Shown piece by piece: positions 1 to 6,956 of a DNA stretch of 23,189 nt. A model generated the notes under the pieces. It saw nothing but the letters and a program-made list of their open reading frames with translations. It did not search any database and was not told the origin of the DNA. The translations under genes were made by a program, and so were the position numbers. Source of the stretch: JBFHDX01 sp041584475 (GTDB taxonomy: Bacteria > Pseudomonadota > Alphaproteobacteria > UBA8366 > JADFVY01). The stretch spans positions 1 through 23,189 of the forward strand of contig JBFHDX010000059.1 of the NCBI GenBank assembly GCA_041584475.1, read 5' to 3'. Every line of letters starts with the position of its first letter. Position 1 is the first letter of the stretch.

Positions 1-11
1 AGATTCACCAT
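1..11 (-). CDS. Start of a gene running off the left edge (probable second Opp/Dpp-type permease), partial
   Basis: Only the ATG at 11-9, two further codons (Val, Asn) and two bases lie inside the window. The ATG shares one base with the TGA of the upstream permease gene (TGATG), a typical translational coupling arrangement. An AGGTGAGG-like purine stretch lies about eight bases before it. In Opp/Dpp operons the gene after OppB is normally the second permease, OppC/DppC, so that is the expected product. This is inference from gene order, since three residues cannot identify a family. Confidence 0.45.
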
Positions 12-934
12 CAGTCGAGCCTCACCTTGGGGTCGAGCCAGGCATACAGCATGTCGACGACGAGGTTCAGGACGATTATCAGCATGGCGTAGAAGATCAC
101 CGTGCCCATGACGAGCGGATAGTCCCGGTTCAGCGCCCCGAGCACGAAATAGCGGCCGATGCCCGGCACCTCGAAGATGGTCTCGATGACGACCGAGCCG
201 GTCACCACGGCGGCCGTCGCCGGCCCGAGATAGGACACGACGGGCAGCAGCGCCCCTTTCAGCGCGTGGCGGTTGACCACCAGCTTCTCGCGCAGGCCCT
301 TGGCCCGGGCGGTGCGGATGTAGTTGGAGTTGAGGACCTCGACCATGCTGCCGCGCGTCAGGCGCGAGATATAGGCGATCTGCGGCAGCGCCAGCGCGAC
401 CACCGGCAGGATCTTGTTGACCAGCGCGCCGTCGCCCCAGCCCGCGACCGGCAGCAGCGACAGGTGGACGCCGAGAATCAGCGTCAGCAGCGGCGCCATG
501 ACGAAGTTCGGGATCGCGATGCCGGTCATCGCCGCGGCCATGACGAAATAGTCGACGCGGCTGTTCTGGCGCAGCGCGGCGATCGTGCCGAGGGTGACGC
601 CGAACAGCACGGCGAGCAGCAAGGCCGCCGAGCCGATCTGCAGGCTCGCCGGGAACCCGCCGAAGATCAGGTCGTTGACGGTGAAGTCGCGGAATTCGAA
701 GGACGGGCCGAAATCGCCGCGCAGCAGGCTGCCGACGTAGTCCAGGTACTGTTCGACGAGCGGCTTGTCGAGGCCGTACGCCCGCAGCACGTTGGCCTCG
801 ATCTCGGGCGGCAGGTTGCGCTCCTGGTCGAACGGCCCGCCCGGCGCGATCCGCATCATGAAGAAGGCGATGGTGACGATGATCAGCAGCGTCGGGATCG
901 CGCTGACGAGGCGACGGAAGACGTAGCGGAACAT
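11..934 (-). CDS. OppB/DppB-family ABC transporter permease
   Basis: A 307-residue inner-membrane permease for a peptide, nickel or opine-type ABC importer; E. coli OppB is about the same length. The N-terminus (MFRYVFRRLVSAIPTLL) has the family's short Arg-containing cytoplasmic tail followed by transmembrane helix 1. Further hydrophobic segments lie around residues 95-118, 130-165 and 275-298. The cytoplasmic coupling loop that docks on the ATPase is near residues 205-225, followed by the typical VIETIFEVPGIGRYF stretch. It lies 64 bp after the OppA-like gene and overlaps the next start by one base, so it belongs to that transporter operon. Substrate cannot be read from a permease. The ATPase genes must lie to the left of this window, if present. 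Confidence 0.93.
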   Translation of the reverse strand: MFRYVFRRLVSAIPTLLIIVTIAFFMMRIAPGGPFDQERNLPPEIEANVLRAYGLDKPLVEQYLDYVGSLLRGDFGPSFEFRDFTVNDLIFGGFPASLQIGSAALLLAVLFGVTLGTIAALRQNSRVDYFVMAAAMTGIAIPNFVMAPLLTLILGVHLSLLPVAGWGDGALVNKILPVVALALPQIAYISRLTRGSMVEVLNSNYIRTARAKGLREKLVVNRHALKGALLPVVSYLGPATAAVVTGSVVIETIFEVPGIGRYFVLGALNRDYPLVMGTVIFYAMLIIVLNLVVDMLYAWLDPKVRLD

Positions 935-950
935 GACGGGACGACGGCGG

Positions 951-986
951 CTGCGGCGGCGCGCCCGCTCCGGCGCACCGCCGCGG
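951..986 (-). other. GC-rich intercistronic hairpin between the OppA- and OppB-like genes
   Basis: Bases 953-959 pair with 978-984 (7 bp). After one mismatch (960/977), 961-965 pair with 972-976 (5 bp), leaving a 6-base loop. That is 12 Watson-Crick pairs, nearly all G-C, in the 64-bp gap after the binding-protein stop. No U-run follows in the transcribed direction, so it does not look like an intrinsic terminator. A role in 3'-end stabilisation or partial attenuation, as described for mal and other binding-protein operons, is inference. Confidence 0.5.
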
Positions 987-998
987 CTCCGGCCGGTT

Positions 999-2603
999 CT
1001 ACTTCTCGATGCTCAGATAGCGCCAGCGGTGGATGTCGTTCGTCGTGTCCACCCAGCCCTTGACGTGCCGTGCCACGAGGTTCTTCGAGACGTAGTAGTA
1101 GATCGGCATGACCGGCTGGTCCTCCATGGCGATCGCCTCGGCCCGCGCCATCAGCTTTGCCCGCGCCCTGAGGTCGGCGGTCCGCGAGGCCTGCTCCATG
1201 AGGTCGTCGAACGCCTTGACCGAGTAGCCGCCGTAGTTGTTCGCCCCGGTCTTGGTCTCCAGCAGGTAGAGGAAGTTCTGCGGATCGTTGTAGTCGGCGA
1301 TCCAGCCGGCCCGGGCGACGTCGAAATTGCCCTGCTTGAGGTCCGCGTAGTGGACTTTGACCTCGCTGTTGAAGAGCTCGGCCTCGACGCCGATCTTCTT
1401 CCACATGGCGGCGATCGCGACGGCGATGCGCTTGTGGTTCTCCGACGTGTTGTAGCGCAGCTGGAACTTCAGCGGCTTGCCCGGGCCGAATCCGGCTTCC
1501 GCCAGCAACGCCTTGGCCTTCTCGACGCGCTCGTCCGGGCCCATGCCCTTGAACGACGCGTAGGACGGCTCGTCGTAGTTGAGCGTACCCGGCGGCACGA
1601 AGCTGTAGGCCGCGATCTCGCCGGTCTTCATCACCTTGTCGACGATGGTCTCGCGATCGATCGCCATCGACAGGGCCTGCCGCACGCGCTTGTCGTCGAA
1701 CGGTGGCTTGCGCGTGTTGATCGGGTAGTAATAGATGCCGAGATAGGGTGCGATCCGTGTCTCGGCGGAAAGGTTGGCCTTGAGCCAGTCGATCTGGTCC
1801 GAGGCGAAATCGGTGGCGATGTCGATCTCACCGGCGCGGAAACGCTTCTGCACCGCCGTGCGGTCCTCCTGCGGATACAGGATGACGGTGTCGATGCGTA
1901 CGCTGGCCGCGTCATAGAATCTCGGATTCTTCGACAGTTTCACGTGCGAGTTCGGTACCCATTCGTCCAGCACGTAGGCACCGTTGGAAACGATATTCTG
2001 CTTCTTGATCCAGTCCCTCCCGTGCTTCTCGACGACGTGCTTGGGCACCGGGTAGGCGGTGTAGTGCGTAAGCTGGCCGAGGAAATAGGGCGCCGGGCCG
2101 GCCAGCCGGATCTCCAGCGTCCGATCGTCGACGGCGCGCACGCCCAGCGTCTCGGGCGCGGCCTTGCCGCTGTTGACCTCTTCGGCGCCTCTGACCGTGT
2201 AGAGGAGCGAGGCGTACTCGGCCGCCGTCTCCGGCGCCAGGATGCGGCGCAGCGCGAACACGAAATCGTCGGCCGTGACCGGCGTCCCGTCCGACCAGAC
2301 ATGGTCACGGATCTTGAAGATGTAGACCAGGCCGTCCTCGCTGACGGTCCAGCTCTCCGCCGCGCCGGCGACCGTGGTGCCGTCCGGCCCTTCGGTCGTC
2401 AAGCCGAGGAACATGTCGCCGACGATGCGGTTCTCCCATGTTCCCGAGACGTAGTGCGGATCGAGCGAGGCAGGCTCGCCCATGTTGCCGACGCGCAGCA
2501 CCGTCTCGGCGCCGGCATGACCGGAGAACGCTCCCAGCGACGCCAGACCGAGGATCGCGGCAGCGGTTGCGCCCGCGAGGCGCAATCTATTCATGGCATT
2601 CAT
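999..2603 (-). CDS. Periplasmic substrate-binding protein, family 5 (OppA/DppA type)
   Basis: A 534-residue solute-binding protein of the SBP_bac_5 family, which captures peptides and also nickel, opines or other cationic solutes for an Opp/Dpp-type importer. A Sec signal peptide occupies about residues 1-32: Arg-containing start, Ala/Leu-rich core and a HAGA cleavage region. The mature N-terminus has the family signature EPASLDPHYVSG. Length matches the family (about 500-550). The first ATG is preferred because AGGGAGGG lies four bases upstream; a second ATG three codons later would be too far away. It is followed by the OppB-like gene and preceded by the MttB-like gene, which suggests, without proving, that its ligand is a substrate or precursor for that methyltransferase. 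Confidence 0.93.
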   Translation of the reverse strand: MNAMNRLRLAGATAAAILGLASLGAFSGHAGAETVLRVGNMGEPASLDPHYVSGTWENRIVGDMFLGLTTEGPDGTTVAGAAESWTVSEDGLVYIFKIRDHVWSDGTPVTADDFVFALRRILAPETAAEYASLLYTVRGAEEVNSGKAAPETLGVRAVDDRTLEIRLAGPAPYFLGQLTHYTAYPVPKHVVEKHGRDWIKKQNIVSNGAYVLDEWVPNSHVKLSKNPRFYDAASVRIDTVILYPQEDRTAVQKRFRAGEIDIATDFASDQIDWLKANLSAETRIAPYLGIYYYPINTRKPPFDDKRVRQALSMAIDRETIVDKVMKTGEIAAYSFVPPGTLNYDEPSYASFKGMGPDERVEKAKALLAEAGFGPGKPLKFQLRYNTSENHKRIAVAIAAMWKKIGVEAELFNSEVKVHYADLKQGNFDVARAGWIADYNDPQNFLYLLETKTGANNYGGYSVKAFDDLMEQASRTADLRARAKLMARAEAIAMEDQPVMPIYYYVSKNLVARHVKGWVDTTNDIHRWRYLSIEK

Positions 2604-2641
2604 GGTGCCCTCCCTGAACGAGTTCTTATGCCGTCGGACTT

Positions 2642-2661
2642 TGCGGTTGCGCTGAACCGCA
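2642..2661. repeat. Inverted repeat in the gap between the MttB-like and OppA-like genes
   Basis: TGCGGTT (2642-2648) and AACCGCA (2655-2661) are perfectly complementary around a 6-base spacer, in the 119-bp gap between two genes of the same strand. It could be a small RNA hairpin or an operator for a separate promoter ahead of the OppA-like gene. No T-run follows in the transcribed direction and I see no clear -35/-10 pair, so its role is undetermined. Confidence 0.4.
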
Positions 2662-2722
2662 GCCTCGGCAATGGGCTGAGCCTACTCCCGACCACGGGGA
2701 CGGGCAACAACCGTCGCGGGCC

Positions 2723-4297
2723 TCAGAAATCCGTGGGCGCCCCGCCCTCCTCGGTGCGGCGCGCCACGAAGGCGGCGAGTTCCTCGCCGACCGACCGGTC
2801 GAGCGGCGGCGGCTCGTACGCCGCGAGCAGCGCCTTGTACACCCGGTTGGCCTTGACGTAGGCGTCGGGCCGGCCGGCCTCCTGCCAGCTCTCGTAGTTG
2901 CGCCAGTCGGAGATGATCGGGCTGTAGAACGCCGTCGTGTAGCGCGACATCGTGTGCGCCGCGCCGAAGAAATGGCCGCCGGGCCCGACCTCGCGCATGG
3001 CGTCGATGCCGAGCGTCTCCTCGTTGACCTCGAGCGGCGCGAGGAAGGCGGCGACCATCTGCAGCAGATCGGCATCGAGCACCATCTTCTCGAACGACGC
3101 CTGCAGCCCGCCCTCCATCCAGCCGGCCCCGTGCTTGAGCAGATTGACCCCGCCCATGATCGCGCCCCACAGCGAGAACACCGACTCGTACGCCGCCTGC
3201 GCGTCGAGCGTGTTCGCGGCGCAGACGTTCGACGACCGGTACGGAAGCCCGTAACGCCGTGCCAGCTGGCCACCGACGAGAGCGGCCTTCATGTATTCCG
3301 GCGTGCCGAAGGCGGGCGCCCCCGACTTCATATCGACATTGGAGGTGAAGCCGCCATAGACGAAGGGCGAGCCCGGCCGGGCGAGCTGGGCGAGGACGAG
3401 GCCGGCGAGCGCCTCGGCGTTCTGCTGTGCCAGCGCACCGGCAATCGTCACCGGGGCCATCGCCCCGGCCAGCGTGAACGGGGTCAGCACGACGACCTGG
3501 TTGCGGCGCGCCATCTCGATGACGCCGCGGCACATCGGCCCGTCGAGCTTGAGCGGCGAGTTGGAATTAATGATGGTGAGCAGGCTGGGCTCGGACTCGA
3601 GCCGCGTGTCGTCGATGCCGCGGGCGATGCGGGCGATCTCGATGCCGTCGAGAATGCGCTCGCGCCCCAGCGAATAGGCGTGGAACGGTTTGTCGGTCAA
3701 GTGGACGGTGTCGGACAGGCATTCGAGATGCCGCACCGACGGATGGATGTCGAGCGGCTCGACCGGATAGCCCCCGATCACGTGCACCGCATTGAGCGCC
3801 TGGGCGAGCCGTAGCAGGTCGTCGAAATCCGCGCGGTTGCCCGGCCGGCGGCCGCGCTCCATGTCGGCGACGTTGGGCGCGCTGGCCACCGCGCAATACG
3901 CGCACCAAGCGCCGCCGATACGCACCGAATGGTCGGGATTGCGGGCGTGCAGCGTGAACTCGCGGGGCGCCAGGCCGATGACGGACTCGACGAGGCCGCG
4001 ATCGATGCGGACCCGCTCGCCATCCGCTTCGACATCGGCGCCGCCCGCGCGCAGGATCTCGCGCGCCTCTTCTTCGAGCACGTCGAGGCCGATCTCCTCG
4101 AGCACGGTGAGCGAGGCGAGATGGATCGCCTCGAGCTCGTCGGCCGAGACCGCCTCGGTCGGGGCGTAGGGGCTTCGGGGCTGAGACCACGGCTGTTGCC
4201 CGATGGGCCGCTCCGCCCCGCGTCCGGAGCGGTCGCGCCGCGCCGCGCGCCCGTCCGCCCGCGCACGCCGTCCCGTCTCTCGCGCCCTCCCGGCCAT
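2723..4297 (-). CDS. MttB-family (trimethylamine/betaine) methyltransferase, non-pyrrolysine type
   Basis: A 524-residue member of the MttB superfamily. Archaeal MttB moves a methyl group from trimethylamine to a corrinoid protein using pyrrolysine. Bacterial homologues without pyrrolysine act on quaternary amines such as glycine betaine or on unknown substrates. This frame is continuous with no internal TAG, so it is the non-pyrrolysine type. Evidence for the family: an Arg-rich N-terminal tail (residues 1-35), then the EIGLDVLEEEAREIL helix, the PNVADMERGRR region, and a C-terminal barrel half with the YGGFTSNVDMKSGAPAFG and DAQAAYES segments. Length is near the usual 480-530. No corrinoid-protein or MtbA-like partner gene is visible here. 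Neighbours are a beta-hydroxyacid dehydrogenase (118 bp upstream) and an Opp-type transporter (119 bp downstream). Substrate is unknown. Confidence 0.88.
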   Translation of the reverse strand: MAGRARETGRRARADGRAARRDRSGRGAERPIGQQPWSQPRSPYAPTEAVSADELEAIHLASLTVLEEIGLDVLEEEAREILRAGGADVEADGERVRIDRGLVESVIGLAPREFTLHARNPDHSVRIGGAWCAYCAVASAPNVADMERGRRPGNRADFDDLLRLAQALNAVHVIGGYPVEPLDIHPSVRHLECLSDTVHLTDKPFHAYSLGRERILDGIEIARIARGIDDTRLESEPSLLTIINSNSPLKLDGPMCRGVIEMARRNQVVVLTPFTLAGAMAPVTIAGALAQQNAEALAGLVLAQLARPGSPFVYGGFTSNVDMKSGAPAFGTPEYMKAALVGGQLARRYGLPYRSSNVCAANTLDAQAAYESVFSLWGAIMGGVNLLKHGAGWMEGGLQASFEKMVLDADLLQMVAAFLAPLEVNEETLGIDAMREVGPGGHFFGAAHTMSRYTTAFYSPIISDWRNYESWQEAGRPDAYVKANRVYKALLAAYEPPPLDRSVGEELAAFVARRTEEGGAPTDF

Positions 4298-4415
4298 GAC
4301 AATCGCCCTGCAGCTTGCCCGCTTTCGGCATGACGTCAGGATTACGCGTCGCCGTCAAACGGAAAGGCGCGGCCCAGGCCCTCCGGACCACCCCGCCACC
4401 CGGTCCGCCGCGCCC

Positions 4416-5324
4416 TCAGTCCCGTGGTTCGACGCCGTTGAGCGCGCACAGCGCGTCGTAGAGCCGCGGCCCGAAGCGGTCGTCGAAGCCGGTGTTGCGC
4501 GCCAGCGTCACGTTCTGGCGGGCGGTCTCGGCCATCGCGGCGACCGCCGGCAACGCCCCGGCCATCTCGATGTAATAGCTGAGATCCTTGTGCATGTTGC
4601 GGATCGTGAACTGGAACGCGGTGTCGTCGTCGTCCAGCACGTTCTGCATCATGCGCCGGAACATCACGCTGTCGGCCCCGCCCGTGATGATGACGTCGTA
4701 GACTCCCTTGAGGTCGATACCGGCGCGCCGCGCCGCCGCCATCGCCTCGCAGATCAGCACCGCGTTGCCCAAGGCGAGGAAGTTGTTGATCAGCTTCACG
4801 CGGTGGCCGGCGCCGACCGGCCCGCAGGGCAGGATCGTATCGGCGAAACACTCGACGACGGGCCGGATTTCCTCGAACAGCGCCGGATCGCCGCCATGCA
4901 TCACCGCCAGCGTGCCTTCCTCGGCCTGCACCGGCGTGCGGCTCAGCGGCGTGTCGAGGAAGCGTCCGCCCTTGGCCTCGATGGCCGCGGCGACCTTGAG
5001 CGTGGACTCCGGAATCGCCGTCGAGCAGTCGGCGACGATGGTGCCGGCGGTGATGCCCGCAAGGATGCCGTCGTCGCCGAACACCAGCGCCTCGACCTGC
5101 GGCGAGCCGGTGACGCAGAGAAACACCACATCGCAATCGCGTGCGAGTTCGGCGGCGTTCGCGGCTTCGGCGGCACCGCGCCGGACGAGATCTTCCACCG
5201 GCTCTCGGTTGCGGTGGCCGAGGATCGTCAGCGCGTAGCCCTTCTCGACGATGTTCTTGGCGATGCCGTGGCCCATCAGCCCGACGCCGATGAAGCCGAC
5301 CTTCGTGTCCTTGTCTCCGGCCAT
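4416..5324 (-). CDS. Beta-hydroxyacid dehydrogenase, YihU/HIBADH-like, NAD(P)-dependent
   Basis: A 302-residue member of the 3-hydroxyisobutyrate dehydrogenase superfamily, which interconverts beta-hydroxy acids and semialdehydes. The Rossmann nucleotide loop is G13-V-G-L-M-G18. The catalytic lysine is K177 in GHRVKLINN, and K246-D247 lie in the conserved HKD segment. The substrate loop reads D124-T-P-L-S-R-T130, where most HIBADH-like enzymes have a Gly-Gly-containing DAPVSGG. E. coli YihU (sulfolactaldehyde reductase) also carries Arg here, with, from memory, the same 48-residue distance to its catalytic Lys. It starts 15 bp after the FAH-hydrolase gene, so it is probably part of the sugar-acid operon. 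It may reduce or oxidise a small semialdehyde or hydroxy-acid product. A sulfonate substrate is possible but unproven. Confidence 0.88.
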   Translation of the reverse strand: MAGDKDTKVGFIGVGLMGHGIAKNIVEKGYALTILGHRNREPVEDLVRRGAAEAANAAELARDCDVVFLCVTGSPQVEALVFGDDGILAGITAGTIVADCSTAIPESTLKVAAAIEAKGGRFLDTPLSRTPVQAEEGTLAVMHGGDPALFEEIRPVVECFADTILPCGPVGAGHRVKLINNFLALGNAVLICEAMAAARRAGIDLKGVYDVIITGGADSVMFRRMMQNVLDDDDTAFQFTIRNMHKDLSYYIEMAGALPAVAAMAETARQNVTLARNTGFDDRFGPRLYDALCALNGVEPRD

Positions 5325-5339
5325 CTCGTCAACCCCCGC

Positions 5340-6185
5340 TCAGCCGTCCGCGACGCAGAGCTGGTTCTGCTCGCCCAGCCCTTCGACCGACAGCCGCACG
5401 CGATCGCCGGCCTTCAGATAGAGCGGCGGTTTCTGGCCGAGCCCGACCCCCGGCGGCGTGCCGGTGGACACGATGTCGCCCGGCTGCAGCGACATGAAGC
5501 GGCTGATGTAGCTGACCAGATGGGCGACACCGAAGACCATGGTCCGCGTGTTGCCGTCCTGGTAGCGGTGGCCGTTGACCTCGAGCCACAGCGGCAGGCT
5601 CTGCGGGTCCGCGATCTCGTCGGTCGTCACCAGCCACGGCCCGATCGGCCCGAAGCTGTCGTACGACTTGCCCTTGACCCACTGGCCGGTGCCGTCGAGC
5701 TGGAATGCCCGCTCGCTGACGTCGTTGACCGTGCAGTAGCCGGCGACATGGTCGAGCGCGTTCGCCTCGGGCACGTTCTTCACCGCGCGGCCGATGACGA
5801 AGCCGAGCTCGACTTCCCAGTCGGTCTTGACCGAGCCCGGCGCGATCAGGATCGGGTCGTCGGGGCCGGAGACGGCGCTCGTCGCCTTCATGAACAGCAC
5901 CGGCTCCTCCGGCATCGGCATGCCGGATTCCTCGGCGTGGTCCGAATAGTTGAGGCCGACGCAAATGAACTTCCCGGGCGCGGCCACGCACGGCCCGATG
6001 CGCGGTCGCCCCTCGATCCGCGGCAGCGTCGCCGGGTCGAGCGCGCGCAGCCGGTCGAGCGTCTCGCGGCCCAGCGTCCGCGGTCCGATGTCGTCGATCT
6101 CGTCGCCGAGATCGCGGATGCCGCCGTCGGCGTCGAGCAGACCCGGACGCTCCGCGCCCTTCTCTCCATAGCGGAGCAGTTTCAT
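5340..6185 (-). CDS. FAH-family hydrolase, like 2,4-diketo-3-deoxy-L-fuconate/-rhamnonate hydrolase
   Basis: A 281-residue fumarylacetoacetate hydrolase-family enzyme. Its closest known functional relatives cleave 2,4-diketo-3-deoxy sugar acids to pyruvate plus a hydroxy acid (lactate from deoxyhexonates, glycolate from pentonates). The metal site is seen as E124-V-E126 and D155. The GLNYSDHA segment (77-84) and K171 in VKGKSYDSFGP are typical. The start MKLLRYG is the usual N-terminus of this subgroup, and AGGGAGA lies about eight bases upstream. It follows the KDF-dehydrogenase-like SDR by 26 bp. The two catalyse consecutive steps in the non-phosphorylating diketo-hydrolase route, so pairing and family agree. 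The natural chain length of the substrate cannot be read from sequence. Confidence 0.92.
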   Translation of the reverse strand: MKLLRYGEKGAERPGLLDADGGIRDLGDEIDDIGPRTLGRETLDRLRALDPATLPRIEGRPRIGPCVAAPGKFICVGLNYSDHAEESGMPMPEEPVLFMKATSAVSGPDDPILIAPGSVKTDWEVELGFVIGRAVKNVPEANALDHVAGYCTVNDVSERAFQLDGTGQWVKGKSYDSFGPIGPWLVTTDEIADPQSLPLWLEVNGHRYQDGNTRTMVFGVAHLVSYISRFMSLQPGDIVSTGTPPGVGLGQKPPLYLKAGDRVRLSVEGLGEQNQLCVADG

Positions 6186-6211
6186 GTGTCGTTCTCCCTG
6201 AGTTTCGAACC

Positions 6212-6952
6212 CTAGTTGGTCATTCCCCCGTCGATCACGAATACCCCGCCGGTGACGAAGGCGGACTCGTCCGACGCCAGATAGAGCGCCAGGTGCGCGA
6301 TCTCTTCGGCGGTTCCCAGACGGCCCATCGGCTGGCGCGCGATGAACGCCTTGCGCGCCTCGGCCGGGTCCGGAAAGGCATTGATGCGGGCGCGCAGCGA
6401 CGGCGTGTCGACGGTCCCGGGACAGATCGCGTTGCAGCGGATGCCGCGGTCGACGAAGTCCTTGGCCACCGACTTGGTAAGGCCGATCACCGCCGCCTTG
6501 CTCGTCCCGTAGATGAAGCGGTTCGGCACGCCGGCGATCGACGAGGCGACCGACGCGATATTGACGATCGAGCCGCCGCCGGCATCGAGCATCGCCGGCA
6601 GGCAGGCCCGGATCACCCGATACATCCCGCGCAGGTTGAGGTCGACCGAGACATCGAAATCGTTGTCCGAACAGTCGAGGATGGTTCCGTGATGCACGAA
6701 CCCGGCGCAGTTGACGAGCACGTCGAGCGCACCGGCCTCGCCGGCGATCGCGGCGATCTCGTCGGGCGACGTCACGTCGAGATGGCGGACCGTCACGGTC
6801 GGCATCCCGTCGAGCGTCTCCAGATGCTCTTCGCTGATGTCGGTGGCCCAGACCGCAGCGCCCTCGCGCGCGAAGCTCTCGGCGATGGCGCGCCCGATGC
6901 CCTGGGCCGCCGCCGTGACCAGGGCCGTCTTGCCCTCGAGACGTCCGCTCAT
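6212..6952 (-). CDS. SDR dehydrogenase, 2-keto-3-deoxy-L-fuconate 4-dehydrogenase-like
   Basis: A 246-residue short-chain dehydrogenase/reductase. The cofactor loop is TAAAQGIG (13-20), NCAG is at 81-84, and the catalytic residues are S134, Y148 and K152. The sequence strongly resembles the branch holding bacterial 2-keto-3-deoxy-L-fuconate dehydrogenase and human BDH2, sharing the FVHHGT, ASVASS and IRCNAICPGTVDTPSLRARI stretches. In that branch the bacterial enzyme oxidises the C4 hydroxyl of a 2-keto-3-deoxy sugar acid with NAD+, giving the 2,4-diketo acid. The hydrolase for that product is encoded 26 bp downstream. The gene starts four bases after the aldehyde dehydrogenase stop, with only a weak ribosome-binding site, consistent with coupled translation. 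Confidence 0.92.
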   Translation of the reverse strand: MSGRLEGKTALVTAAAQGIGRAIAESFAREGAAVWATDISEEHLETLDGMPTVTVRHLDVTSPDEIAAIAGEAGALDVLVNCAGFVHHGTILDCSDNDFDVSVDLNLRGMYRVIRACLPAMLDAGGGSIVNIASVASSIAGVPNRFIYGTSKAAVIGLTKSVAKDFVDRGIRCNAICPGTVDTPSLRARINAFPDPAEARKAFIARQPMGRLGTAEEIAHLALYLASDESAFVTGGVFVIDGGMTN

Positions 6953-6956
6953 CGGC

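Noticed and set aside
2723..4297. Pyrrolysine-type MttB
   Set aside because: The frame has no in-frame TAG and no pyl genes are visible, so it is the non-pyrrolysine branch.
4298..4415. Small gene in the gap between the beta-hydroxyacid dehydrogenase and the methyltransferase
   Set aside because: A minus-strand ATG at 4391 opens a frame, but it has only about three quarters G/C at third positions in the gap, no ribosome-binding site, and runs out of frame into the methyltransferase gene.
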